From CBDBCK01 sp965203345 (GTDB taxonomy: Bacteria; Chloroflexota; Dehalococcoidia; Lucifugimonadales; Lucifugimonadaceae), in contig CBDBCK010000028.1 of NCBI GenBank assembly GCA_965203345.1, positions 186,001-250,000 on the forward strand: a stretch of DNA of 64,000 nucleotides. The letters run 5' to 3'. Under the pieces are notes generated by a model that saw only the letters and a list, made by a program, of their open reading frames with translations, ran no database searches and was not told where the DNA came from. Made by a program: the position numbers and the translations under genes. How positions within the stretch are numbered: position 1 is the first letter of the stretch; every line of letters begins with the position of its first letter. Shown piece by piece: positions 18,584-27,924 of the stretch.

Positions 18584-19759
18584 TTGGACCTCACGCTGTC
18601 ATTTTCAGCCTCGGCAATCAAAAAATTGACATCAAACTACACCACAGAACATAGCTCACCAAACGGTTTCCAAACTAGCCATGAGATGGGACAGGTAACG
18701 GTCTTCCGAACTGCTCCCGAAACTGTGCTTGAGGACTACGAAAGGCTCTTGGAGGTTGCACATGCTCCCATCGCCCTCGCGGCAGACAGGAAAACTTTGC
18801 TCAAGGTTAACATATCCTGGCAGCATTACTACCCAGCATGTTCCACCACTCCATGGCAACTGTATGGCGTTACATCAGGGCTGCGCAAGCTGGGCTTCAT
18901 TGACATAACAGCGGCACATAATGGCACTGTGGTAGTAGATGCTAATGAAGGCAGAGTCCGTAACAAGCACGCGGCAGTTGAAGAGAAACTAGGTTTGCCG
19001 CATGTGATTCTGGATGAGCCGCCTACGCGTTGGAGGCTCTACCGCCCAAAATCCCATATGCTGGTTTTGGACGAAGTATACCCAGACGGCATCCTGATAC
19101 CTGAACTGTTGTTCGGGTCAAACATAGTACACTTACCAACTGTCAAGACCCATGTTTTTACTCAAATAACAGGGGCTATGAAAAACGCCTTTGGCGGTCT
19201 ATTGCACCGGAACAGGCACTGGACTCATTCGGTTATTCACGAAACCCTTGTGGATCTGCTGAAGATACAAAAGGAGATTCATAGCGGCATCTTTGCCGTA
19301 ATGGACGGCACGTTCGCTGGAGACGGCCCTGGTCCTCGAGCTATGCGTATACATTGTAAGAACATTATACTTGGATCGGCAGATCAAGTCGCTATTGACG
19401 CCGTCGCTGCCAAGCTGATGGGGCTAGATCCTATGCGCATAAGAAAGATACGCTTGGCGCATGAATTGGGATTGGGAGTCGGAGAACCACGCTCAATAAA
19501 GATAAACGGAGACGATGTCCAAGGTGAGTCTTGGAACTTCAACACTAGTGCCAACACTTTCGCGTCTAGAGGTCAAAAACTGATATATCATGGTCCTCTA
19601 AAACCGTTGGAGAAGATTTTGCTACGTTCACCCATCGCACCGTGGGCTTATTTCGCCTCCAATCTATATCACAATGCATTTTGGTTGCGCTTCATTGGAC
19701 GACAAAGAGTTAAACAGGCTATGAAAACACCTTGGGGTAAACTGTTTCAAACTTATTGA
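18584..19759 (+). CDS. DUF362 domain-containing protein
   Basis: About 391 residues from TTG at 18584, or 357 from the in-frame ATG at 18686; neither has a clear ribosome binding site. DUF362 features: LLKVNISWQHYYPACSTTP (the early K-x-N-x motif), a central NIVHLPTVKTHVFTQITGAMKNAFGG (ligand-binding His/Lys/Asn), and a late QVAIDAVAAKLMGLDP segment. No CxxCxxC ferredoxin module is fused, unlike many family members. Function of the family is unknown, and an iron-sulfur-linked role is often suggested. It ends convergently with a small minus-strand gene with almost no gap. Confidence 0.78.
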   Translation: MDLTLSFSASAIKKLTSNYTTEHSSPNGFQTSHEMGQVTVFRTAPETVLEDYERLLEVAHAPIALAADRKTLLKVNISWQHYYPACSTTPWQLYGVTSGLRKLGFIDITAAHNGTVVVDANEGRVRNKHAAVEEKLGLPHVILDEPPTRWRLYRPKSHMLVLDEVYPDGILIPELLFGSNIVHLPTVKTHVFTQITGAMKNAFGGLLHRNRHWTHSVIHETLVDLLKIQKEIHSGIFAVMDGTFAGDGPGPRAMRIHCKNIILGSADQVAIDAVAAKLMGLDPMRIRKIRLAHELGLGVGEPRSIKINGDDVQGESWNFNTSANTFASRGQKLIYHGPLKPLEKILLRSPIAPWAYFASNLYHNAFWLRFIGRQRVKQAMKTPWGKLFQTY

Positions 19760-19763
19760 TAAA

Positions 19764-20081
19764 CTAGGCATTCTTGCCGTTTTGAGGTGGTTCGTCGTCA
19801 GTGGAATATACACCTAAGTCCTTGCCCATATGAACATGCACGAGTAATTCTTCCCCTTCTATCCCCACAGCCGTTAGCAAAAAAGATTCCATGTCTTCAA
19901 CTAAACTCTCAATTTCATTTTTACCTACCTCCTCGCGAAGAAGAAAAAGGGAACAATGAATTATCTCAGCTGTCATATGCAGATCCAAGCGTCCCATAGA
20001 GTTACCCGTATCAAAATCGATGACTGTATAACATTCTGAAGAAGGGGTTCTCACCTCTCGACTAAAAATATACCCGGGCAT
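19764..20081 (-). CDS. Hypothetical protein, ~105 residues
   Basis: I do not recognise a family. The ATG at 20081 has an AAGGGGGAC ribosome site; the codon before it is a TTG that could also be used. The protein is acidic with an alternating strand/helix pattern: a beta-like start (YIFSREVRTPSSECYTVIDF), a helix (NEIESLVEDMESFLLTAVGI), a strand with two histidines (LLVHVHMGKDLGVYS) and a charged tail. The compact alpha/beta layout suggests a small folded domain. It lies tail-to-tail with DUF362, with only a few bases between stops. Confidence 0.55.
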   Translation of the reverse strand: MPGYIFSREVRTPSSECYTVIDFDTGNSMGRLDLHMTAEIIHCSLFLLREEVGKNEIESLVEDMESFLLTAVGIEGEELLVHVHMGKDLGVYSTDDEPPQNGKNA

Positions 20082-20269
20082 CAAGCGTCCCCCTTATGTA
20101 AAACGATATGCCCCAAATGACTACCGCTTAGGCGCCATCGGCCCAAAAACATACTATGCTCCTTCGCTAGCAAAATCCATAACACTGGGCTTGTAGATTT
20201 TTCAATGTTCCATAAAATGCTGTACCAGAAAATATTTCCCGACAGAAGCATAAACATCTGTCTGATATT

Positions 20270-21556
20270 CTACGTACGTATCTGCCCTTTGCCTTTTACT
20301 ACCCACTTGTAGCTGCATATCTCTTTGAGCCCCATCGGACCACGGGCATGTAATTTGCTTGTGCTGATGGCCATCTCAGCACCCAAGCCGAACTCGCCAC
20401 CGTCATTGAAACGGGTGGAAACATTATGGAAGACAGCGGCGGCATCTATCTTTCGCAGAAAACAGTCGGCCGTATTCGCGTCTGCTGTAACAATGGCTTC
20501 CGAATGTCCAGAGCCATGCCTTGCAATATGCTCTATAGCCTGCTCAACCGAATCTACAGTCTTTACACTTGCAGTCAAAGCAAGGAATTCGCATCCGAAA
20601 TCGCTATCTCCAGCCAATTTTATATTGGCCTCCGGAGGGAATGGCTTAGCGAAGCGGATAGCGCTTTTATCCATACGCATCTCAACCCCAGACTTCGCAA
20701 AACGATCCGTTAATTTCGGTATAAAAGCGGGCGTAACCGCAGAGTGAACCAAAACCGTGTCTAAGGCGTTACAAACCGTATGTCTTTGAGCCTTCGCGTT
20801 ATGCACTATCTCCACTGCCATATCAATATCAGCATCTTTATCCACGTATGTATGACAAACGCCTATGCCCCCTATAATCGCCGGCATGGTCGCATTTTCT
20901 GCCACCATGTGCACCAAGCTGCTGGAGCCGCGCGGTATTATCATATCTATATACTGCGACATCTTCAGGATACGCACTACATCTGCGCGGTTTTTGCTGG
21001 AAACGAACTGAATAGCGTCTGCAGGGAGTCCAGATCTTACAAGAGCAGAACGTGCTATGTCTATCAACAAACCGTTGGTATTAACAGTCTCGCTACCCCC
21101 TCGCATAAGTACGGCATTACCGGATTTTATGCACAGTGCTGCTGCGTCGATCGCCACGTTTGGTCGGCTCTCAAATATTATGCCTAATACACCCAACGGA
21201 GTCCTGATCTGCTGAACAAGCATACCGTTTGAGGTGACACTTTCTTGAAGCACCTCGCCCACAGGGTCAGGAAGCTCCTCTATCACCCTTACAGCGTCAA
21301 CCATATCACTTATCCGCTTCGGACTCAAGGTCATGCGCTCAATGAACTGTTCCCCTTTGGACTTAGCGCGGCTGTTAAGGACGTCTTTTTTATTGGCACG
21401 CAAAATAGCGTCTTGGCCTGCAAAGAGGGCCTGCCTAATGTTGCCAAGAACCTCCGAGCGCTGTTCTCCTGATGAAGAAGCTAACGCGGGAGCAGCGTTC
21501 TTCGCTTGTCTACCCTGCTCTTCCACGGTGTATTTCACTGCTGCTGACTGACTCAA
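20270..21556 (-). CDS. proA: Gamma-glutamyl phosphate reductase ProA
   Basis: 428 residues, aldehyde-dehydrogenase fold. It reduces gamma-glutamyl phosphate to glutamate-5-semialdehyde with NADPH in proline synthesis. Seen: LGVLGIIFESRPNVAIDAAALCIKSG (family signature), NAVLMRGGSE, and the active-site cysteine in QRHTVCNALDTVLVH near residue 258, followed by the C-terminal GEFGLGAEMAISTSK. Its start overlaps the end of proB by four bases (ATGA), so translation is coupled and the pair is an operon. Confidence 0.96.
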   Translation of the reverse strand: MSQSAAVKYTVEEQGRQAKNAAPALASSSGEQRSEVLGNIRQALFAGQDAILRANKKDVLNSRAKSKGEQFIERMTLSPKRISDMVDAVRVIEELPDPVGEVLQESVTSNGMLVQQIRTPLGVLGIIFESRPNVAIDAAALCIKSGNAVLMRGGSETVNTNGLLIDIARSALVRSGLPADAIQFVSSKNRADVVRILKMSQYIDMIIPRGSSSLVHMVAENATMPAIIGGIGVCHTYVDKDADIDMAVEIVHNAKAQRHTVCNALDTVLVHSAVTPAFIPKLTDRFAKSGVEMRMDKSAIRFAKPFPPEANIKLAGDSDFGCEFLALTASVKTVDSVEQAIEHIARHGSGHSEAIVTADANTADCFLRKIDAAAVFHNVSTRFNDGGEFGLGAEMAISTSKLHARGPMGLKEICSYKWVVKGKGQIRT

Positions 21557-22743
21557 TTTTTAGTTCTACTTTTAGTCTCACGGGGGTATACTAATACCAT
21601 ATTGTTCCTGTGTATAAGCTCTTCTCCATAACTCTTCCCCAGCATATTTTGTATAAGTGAAGAGGCACTACCTTTGATGATACGCGCATCTTCTGCACTA
21701 TAGTTTGCGATCCCATAAGCTATTTCCTCGCCGTCAGGGCTGGATATCTGTACAATATCGCCGCGCTTAAAGTTACCGCTCACCACTGATACTCCTATCG
21801 GTAAAAGACTTATACCGCGCTCTATAAGAGCACGGGCTGCTCCTCTGTCCACTTCTATATTCCCATGGCGTTCTATGGTACCTGTTATCATCCACCTTTT
21901 GCGTGCTTTTGCGCTCTTGCTAGCCGGTGGAAAAGCTGTCCCTATCATCTCTCCCTCACATATGCGTACTATAACGTTCGGTTCAAGCCCCGAGGCTATG
22001 ATCAAACCTATCCCAGAAGCGGACGCCAACCTTACAGCATCCATCTTAGAAGCCATACCACCAGAACCATACCCGTTATGAGGTCCTCGGGCTATCCTTT
22101 CTATGTAAGGAGTTATCTGTTCCACTAAAGGTATAAGAGGTGCATCGGGGACAATATTTGGATCGGCTTTGTGCAACCCATCAACAGTTCCGAGTAGCAG
22201 TAACAAATCGGCATCTATAAGGTTTGCGGTCATAGCCGATAATCTATCATTGTCACCGTACACTTCCCCCTCTAGCTCGTGCACAGCGACGGGATCATTC
22301 TCATTAACTATGGGAATTGCCCCTATATCCAGAAGAGCGCGCAGAGTCTCCCTGACATTCAGGTATCCCGCCCGCATATTCAAGTCATCTCTGGATATCA
22401 GCACTTGCCCGCATTGTAGTCCCTTGAGTCCGAAAGTGTCTCTATATACATCCATAAGCGCTGGTTGTCCTAAGGCAGCTATAGCTTGCTTACGGACAAC
22501 GCCGCGGGTTCGAAGAGCATCAGGGTTGGGAGTGCATTTAAGAGAAGCCAGACCAGCAGCCACGGCACCTGAAGAAACTAATATAACCTGTATTCCATAG
22601 CTTCTAACGTTCACCACTTGAGAAGCTATTTTCTCTACGAATGCCTTATCCACCTTATCGCCATTCAAGGTCAAGAGGTTAGTCCCGAGCTTTACAACTA
22701 TACGGCGAATCTCTCTATCTTTTATCCATATGTTTTTTGTCAT
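21553..22743 (-). CDS. proB: Glutamate 5-kinase ProB (with PUA domain)
   Basis: 396 residues. The N-terminal amino-acid-kinase domain has IVVKLGTNLLT near residue 15, ILVSSGAVAAG near 54, a VNENDPVA segment near 140 and GSGGMASKMDAV near 222. A C-terminal PUA domain (~288-375) follows, as in E. coli ProB. It catalyses the first committed step of proline synthesis and in other bacteria is feedback-inhibited by proline through the kinase domain. First gene of the proBA operon, divergent from mfd across a 171-base region. Confidence 0.95.
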   Translation of the reverse strand: MTKNIWIKDREIRRIVVKLGTNLLTLNGDKVDKAFVEKIASQVVNVRSYGIQVILVSSGAVAAGLASLKCTPNPDALRTRGVVRKQAIAALGQPALMDVYRDTFGLKGLQCGQVLISRDDLNMRAGYLNVRETLRALLDIGAIPIVNENDPVAVHELEGEVYGDNDRLSAMTANLIDADLLLLLGTVDGLHKADPNIVPDAPLIPLVEQITPYIERIARGPHNGYGSGGMASKMDAVRLASASGIGLIIASGLEPNVIVRICEGEMIGTAFPPASKSAKARKRWMITGTIERHGNIEVDRGAARALIERGISLLPIGVSVVSGNFKRGDIVQISSPDGEEIAYGIANYSAEDARIIKGSASSLIQNMLGKSYGEELIHRNNMVLVYPRETKSRTKN

Positions 22744-22914
22744 TTAGACGGTACTCTTGACAGTTAGTTAACAAAGGATCGGGCAATCTTGGCTCCAAGC
22801 AACTTATTAAAGATGATATAAAATGGAACGGTGGCACACCCACAAAATTCACCCTCATTGAACCCATTTATCCTCGTGATTAAGAAGTTTGCCTACTCTG
22901 AATAACTACCCACT
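22744..22914. promoter_or_regulatory. Divergent promoter region between proBA and mfd
   Basis: 171 bases separating the start of proB (minus) and mfd (plus). Both promoters must lie here because no other gene is upstream of either start. It contains AT-rich segments (near 22808-22820) and a TTGACA-like box near 22757, but I could not pair boxes with confidence, so no -35/-10 assignment is made. No riboswitch-like structure was recognised. Confidence 0.4.
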
Positions 22915-25900
22915 ATGCGTCTAAACGGAATAACCGCATTCATGCGGCGTAGCGATGCTTTTGTCTGCTTGAATTCACGTCTCAGAAAGGACTCGTTTGA
23001 CCAAAGTTTGCAAGTGCCAGATTCCGGGCTACCTTGCCTGATAGATGCGCTAAAGGAAACTACGGACTCCCCTATTTTAGTGATATCTCCGAGACCTGAA
23101 CTATCATCCCGTCTTTGCAGCCAGCTTGAAGAATGGTTTGGAACCCACGACGGAATCGCCCATTTCCCAGAAGAGTCTGGCTTGCCCATAGAGTTTTACA
23201 CGCCGGACCCCGTTACAACGAGAGAAAGGCTGACTGGTGTTTACACACTTGCCAAAGGGGGGATAGTCGTATCTTCCATTTCCGCTGCTGCGCGCTTCAC
23301 CATCTCATCTGTAGACTCCGCCCAAGCCAAAATCAGCCTCTCAGTCGGCGAACTACACCCAATAAATTCCATAATTTCAGTCCTCATAAGAAGTGGTTAT
23401 AAGAATGGATTTTCGGCGGACTCCCCCGGAAGTTTCAGTAAAAAGGGCGGCATTCTGGACATCTTCCCAACCTTTGCGCACAGGCCAATCCGAGTAGAGT
23501 TCTTTGACGATGAGATAGAGAGCATACGAGCCGTAGACGTCGTCACCCAATTATCTGTAGAAAACCTGGATAGTGCAACTATAGATCCGGCAGCCGAAAT
23601 CTTACCTCAATGGACAGATTCCACTCATGTTTTGTCTAAGACAGCTTCACTAAACCTGAAGTCTTTAAAACCAGAAGTAGCAGAGCGTATACTAGAGCAC
23701 TTACATAGGCTGATGGACGGTGAAGACTTTGAAGGTAAGCTTTTTTACTCGGGATTCTTTCAATCTTCCACAATCATAGACCACCTGCCCGAAAATGGCT
23801 TGTTAATACTTCTACGTCCGACGGAAATACGAGAGAACGCCCTGACAAACGACATAAGAATAAGAACGCTGCTGGCAAGAAAGATAAGCCGCCGAGAACT
23901 TCCTGAAGGGTTCCCTCTTGCACATCTGAACTGGAGCAGCATATCTACGAAATTGAACGGTGCAAGGCGTAAGATCTCTGTTTCACCATGGGGATCCGAT
24001 ATTGAGATGAGCCGCAGTGGAGGTATAAATCTACCCTTTAGTAAGTCTCCGTTCCGAAGCGAATCTATGACAGAGTCTATCCAAAGAGTGGTAGACATTG
24101 CAGACAAGGGAGAACGAGTAATTATAGCTTCACTGCACGGCCTAAGAATTCAAGAGATGTTGCAAGAGCGCGGAGTTGAAGCTAGACTACTTGAACGGAT
24201 AGACATAGTCCCGGCTCCAGGAGAAGTAGCGCTAAATATAGCTTCACTGCGCGAAGGGTTTTCATTGGACAGTCAGGACGGTAGCCTGACAATTTTAACG
24301 AACTCCGAGATAATGGGGGTATTCAAAGATAGACCGTCCAGGCCTGTGAAGATCAGGCAAGCTCCTCGACTAGAAGACTTGGAGCCCGGTACTTATGTGG
24401 TCCACGTTGAACACGGCATCGCCCGGTTTTCTGGAGTGAAGGTGATGGAGCACGATGGAGGTGAGTATTTGGTTTTGCAGTACGCCGAGGACGATAAGCT
24501 GTACGTACCTGTGGAGCAAATAGACCGTGTACAAGCATATCTAGGAGGATCAAACGGAGCACATCCCAGACTAACGCGCCTTGGCACACAGGAATGGAAG
24601 AAGAGTAAAGCAAGAGCGAGACGCGCGGCGGAAACTCTTGCGGGGGAACTATTGGCTATATATGCTCAGCGAGAAGTCGTGAAGAGTGACCCATACGACG
24701 TCGACACCCCATGGCAAGAGCAGATGGAAGCTGCTTTCCCATACGAAGAGACACCAGCTCAATACTCAGTCGTAGAAGAGATCAAATCGGAACTCGAATC
24801 GGATAAACCCATGGACAGATTAGTGTGCGGGGACGTTGGATACGGCAAAACTGAGGTTGCACTACGCGCCACCTTCAAGTCAGTAATGAACGGACAGCAG
24901 GTAGCCTTGCTCGTACCCACAACCGTACTAGCACGTCAGCACTTTGAAACGTTTACCGAGCGGCTCTCTCCTTTCCCAGTCAATATCGGGCTGCTGTCTC
25001 GTTTTACAACTCCGAAAGAAACAAAACGTATCTTGGAGGAAACAGCCGCAGGCAAAACGGACATAGTGATCGGCACACATCGCCTTCTGCAAAGAGACGT
25101 CCACTTCAAAAAGCTAGGACTGCTGGTTATAGACGAAGAGCACAAGTTCGGAGTAACTCACAAAGAGCGCATCCGTAACGCACGTGCAAACCTGAATGTC
25201 TTGACCATGTCGGCGACGCCTATACCCCGCACGCTTCATATGTCGTTATCTGGAGTAAGGGACATGAGCTCCATAGACACTCCTCCCGAAGAACGACTAC
25301 CCATAAAAACCTACGTATCAGAAAATTCGGACGAACTCATAAGAGAGGCTATCATCAGGGAACTGGACAGGAACGGGCAGGTGTTCGTCCTACACAATCG
25401 CGTAAGAGACATAGACTACTTCGCAGCAAAGATACGCCGTCTAGCGCCAGAAGCATCAATTGCAATAGCCCATGGACAGATGGGTTCAGATGATCTTGAG
25501 TCGGTGATGAATGCCTTCGCGCAAAAGGAGTTTGATGTCTTGGTTTGTACGACCATCATTGAGTCTGGCATAGATCTCCCAAACGTGAATACGCTTATAG
25601 TAGATAGGGCCGATACGTTTGGGTTAGCACAACTTTACCAGCTTAGAGGGAGGGTAGGAAGGGGCGCTGCGCGCGCCTATGCATATCTGACAGTGCAGAA
25701 AGGCCAAAGGCTAACTGAACAAGCGGAGAAGAGGCTAAACACTATACTAGCGGCAAATGAGCTTGGGGCAGGTTTCCAGATAGCCTCCAGCGACCTAGAG
25801 ATAAGGGGTATCGGCAACATATTAGGGGCGGAGCAGAGCGGTCACATATCCGCCATAGGTTTTTCACTTTACAATCGGCTGCTATCGGACGCCGTCGCCG

Positions 25901-26415
25901 AAATCCAGGGAAAGCCATGCCATACGATATCTAGACTACTGGGACCCACCTTCCAAGCAAACTTAGCAGCAGATGCCAGAATACCGCAGTCATACATAGA
26001 AGATTTAGCGCAAAGAATGACCATTTACAGACGCCTCGCGCAAACTGAAAACGAAAGCGGAGTCAAAGCCATACGTCAAGAGCTGAGAGACAGGTTCGGC
26101 ATTATCCCCCAAAATGTAGACAGCCTCCTAAAGCAGACGAATATACGCATCTTGGCCGAGAACGCTGGAGCTAGCCTAATAAACGCTGATGAAACTGTAG
26201 CTAAGATAGCTCTCAAACACCCGGTGGGAGGGGCCAAGCGAGCTCTGCAAAAGGCTCTGCCAAAAGGAGTCCGCGTAGGTTCTTCAGTAATATATGTTCA
26301 GATAGACCGCGAAGACCCTAGATGGCTAGACAAACTGGTATCGTCTTTGAAGCAAGTCATAAAATTTAGAGAGAATTCGCTGAAAGCCCTTGAATCCATA
26401 GAAGCAAGCTCCTGA
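22915..26415 (+). CDS. mfd: Transcription-repair coupling factor Mfd
   Basis: 1166 residues, full family length. Order: UvrB-like N-terminal module (~1-330), RNA-polymerase-interacting domain with LEPGTYVVHVEHGIARFSG near 490, RecG-like translocase with Walker A CGDVGYGKTE near 638, DEEH box (VIDEEHKFG) near 740, motif III SATPIPRTL, motif VI QLYQLRGRVGR near 910, and the C-terminal TRCF domain (~1010-1110). Mfd removes stalled RNA polymerase and recruits UvrA at DNA lesions. The ATG at 22915 has no obvious Shine-Dalgarno sequence. Confidence 0.97.
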   Translation: MRLNGITAFMRRSDAFVCLNSRLRKDSFDQSLQVPDSGLPCLIDALKETTDSPILVISPRPELSSRLCSQLEEWFGTHDGIAHFPEESGLPIEFYTPDPVTTRERLTGVYTLAKGGIVVSSISAAARFTISSVDSAQAKISLSVGELHPINSIISVLIRSGYKNGFSADSPGSFSKKGGILDIFPTFAHRPIRVEFFDDEIESIRAVDVVTQLSVENLDSATIDPAAEILPQWTDSTHVLSKTASLNLKSLKPEVAERILEHLHRLMDGEDFEGKLFYSGFFQSSTIIDHLPENGLLILLRPTEIRENALTNDIRIRTLLARKISRRELPEGFPLAHLNWSSISTKLNGARRKISVSPWGSDIEMSRSGGINLPFSKSPFRSESMTESIQRVVDIADKGERVIIASLHGLRIQEMLQERGVEARLLERIDIVPAPGEVALNIASLREGFSLDSQDGSLTILTNSEIMGVFKDRPSRPVKIRQAPRLEDLEPGTYVVHVEHGIARFSGVKVMEHDGGEYLVLQYAEDDKLYVPVEQIDRVQAYLGGSNGAHPRLTRLGTQEWKKSKARARRAAETLAGELLAIYAQREVVKSDPYDVDTPWQEQMEAAFPYEETPAQYSVVEEIKSELESDKPMDRLVCGDVGYGKTEVALRATFKSVMNGQQVALLVPTTVLARQHFETFTERLSPFPVNIGLLSRFTTPKETKRILEETAAGKTDIVIGTHRLLQRDVHFKKLGLLVIDEEHKFGVTHKERIRNARANLNVLTMSATPIPRTLHMSLSGVRDMSSIDTPPEERLPIKTYVSENSDELIREAIIRELDRNGQVFVLHNRVRDIDYFAAKIRRLAPEASIAIAHGQMGSDDLESVMNAFAQKEFDVLVCTTIIESGIDLPNVNTLIVDRADTFGLAQLYQLRGRVGRGAARAYAYLTVQKGQRLTEQAEKRLNTILAANELGAGFQIASSDLEIRGIGNILGAEQSGHISAIGFSLYNRLLSDAVAEIQGKPCHTISRLLGPTFQANLAADARIPQSYIEDLAQRMTIYRRLAQTENESGVKAIRQELRDRFGIIPQNVDSLLKQTNIRILAENAGASLINADETVAKIALKHPVGGAKRALQKALPKGVRVGSSVIYVQIDREDPRWLDKLVSSLKQVIKFRENSLKALESIEASS

Positions 26416-26560
26416 AGAAACTCCCGATTCTACAAGATATACTTACGAATACATAAGACAACAGTAGCAACTCTTACCTCCCTCCTCACCAGAAATCCAT
26501 TTCAGGTAAGTTAAGCAAGCTGGTAGCATAAAAGAGATAACCGAAGTAAAGGGGGTATAA

Positions 26561-27811
26561 ATGTCAAGAACCGTGATCAAAGCAATTTTTAATTTAGTCC
26601 TGTTCCCATCTCTGGCTATACTCTTACTGACGGGATGCGGGGGTAGTTCTTATGACAGCGTCAAGGTTCTGCGTTTGGGAATCCTTTTGCCAGAGACTGG
26701 TTCGTTTAGCAGTTTCAGTTCGTCTATGTTTAGTGCGATTCGGTTGGCCGCTTTTGAAATCAACCAAGCTGGAACTGACCTTCAATTATGGGAACGAGAC
26801 AGCGGAACAAACCCGGACGTCGCCAATAACGCCATTGATGACCTTTTAAACGTGGGCGTTGATGCAGTGGTAGGAGCTGCTACATCGGGGGTTTCTCTTG
26901 CAATCTTGGACAAACTATCTACGGCCAAAGTGGTTCATATAGCTCCATCTAATTCCTCACCTACGTTCACGACATATGCAGATGACAATTACTATTTTAG
27001 GACGTTACCCTCTGACGCGCTCCGAATCAAATTCATTAGCAACAGGCTGATTGAGCAAGGTATTGGATCGGCGGCCATCGTCTTCCGCAATGATGATTAT
27101 GGGCTTCAGGTCTCCAAGGAGATTAAAGAAGACTTAGAGGAAAAGGGGGTGACGGTAACAGATTTCATACAATATGACCCAATGGCTGAATCCTTCGCAA
27201 CAGTTATACAGAGCGTTCAGGCCGTTGATATCCGAACTGATGCCTACATTATTTCTTCCTTTGACGAACTCGTCCCACTGTTACGAGAGATGTTTGCGGC
27301 AGGTATAACTCCGGCGGACAAGTTCTTTTATTTGACTGTTGCAGCAAGTGTAGACTTGGGAGAGCAGGTAAATCCCGATAATCCAGGAATCGTGGCCGGT
27401 ATTGAAGGCACAGAAGTCTCGCTGCACCCTCAGGCAGAGAATACATTCTTAAGTAGGCTTCAGGAATTTTCGCCCAATATAGGCGAGGTCACATATGCTG
27501 CTTATGCCTATGACGCCGTGGTCATTCTTGCTCTGGCATCTTTGGAAGCTGAAAGCACAGATCCAGAGAAATTTCGCACCGAAATAAATGGTATCACTAG
27601 AGACGGCACCAAATGCAACCACTATGTAGAATGCGCCCGATTAATCGAAGACGGTACAGACATTGATTATGACGGAGCCTCAGGCCCGCTTGAGTTCTCA
27701 GCGGTCGGCGAACCCACTGTAGCCGGTTATCAACTCTTCCGCTATGACTTCCGCGGCCTCCGCCAATTCATTCCTCCCGTAGTGGTCTTGAGCGATAACA
27801 CCGGATCTTAA
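26561..27811 (+). CDS. ABC transporter substrate-binding lipoprotein (branched-chain amino acid / Peripla_BP_6 type)
   Basis: 416 residues. A lipoprotein signal peptide ends in LLLTGCGG, with the lipidated Cys at residue 26. The mature part begins with LRLGILLPETGSFSSF, typical of LivJ-like type I periplasmic binding proteins. It continues with NPDVANNAIDDLL, VDAVVGAATSGVSLA, a YYFRTLPSDA segment and AAIVFRNDDYGLQVSK near 170. Likely ligands are amino acids or related small molecules. No permease or ATPase genes are adjacent, so it is an orphan binding protein here. A strong hairpin terminator follows. Confidence 0.88.
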   Translation: MSRTVIKAIFNLVLFPSLAILLLTGCGGSSYDSVKVLRLGILLPETGSFSSFSSSMFSAIRLAAFEINQAGTDLQLWERDSGTNPDVANNAIDDLLNVGVDAVVGAATSGVSLAILDKLSTAKVVHIAPSNSSPTFTTYADDNYYFRTLPSDALRIKFISNRLIEQGIGSAAIVFRNDDYGLQVSKEIKEDLEEKGVTVTDFIQYDPMAESFATVIQSVQAVDIRTDAYIISSFDELVPLLREMFAAGITPADKFFYLTVAASVDLGEQVNPDNPGIVAGIEGTEVSLHPQAENTFLSRLQEFSPNIGEVTYAAYAYDAVVILALASLEAESTDPEKFRTEINGITRDGTKCNHYVECARLIEDGTDIDYDGASGPLEFSAVGEPTVAGYQLFRYDFRGLRQFIPPVVVLSDNTGS

Positions 27812-27870
27812 TATCAGGAAACTAAAGACCGCCTCAATTCACAGTCTACATAGGTATGGAAGTTTGGATA

Positions 27871-27905
27871 TATTAGTGGCAGAGCAGGTGGCTCTGCCAC
27901 TAATA
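27871..27905. terminator. Bidirectional hairpin terminator
   Basis: A perfect 15-bp inverted repeat, TATTAGTGGCAGAGC / GCTCTGCCACTAATA, with a five-base loop (AGGTG). It sits between the convergent binding-protein gene (plus) and the TIR-like gene (minus). The AT-rich ends supply short U-like runs on both sides, so it can serve both transcripts. Confidence 0.8.
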
Positions 27906-27924
27906 ATAAGCACTCTGCGTGCCA

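Noticed and set aside
20325..21187. Plus-strand frames antisense to proA
   Set aside because: Shadows of the conserved proA gene with no independent support.
24353..24613. Minus-strand frame antisense to mfd
   Set aside because: Lies wholly in the conserved mfd RNA-polymerase-interaction region; low-complexity product.
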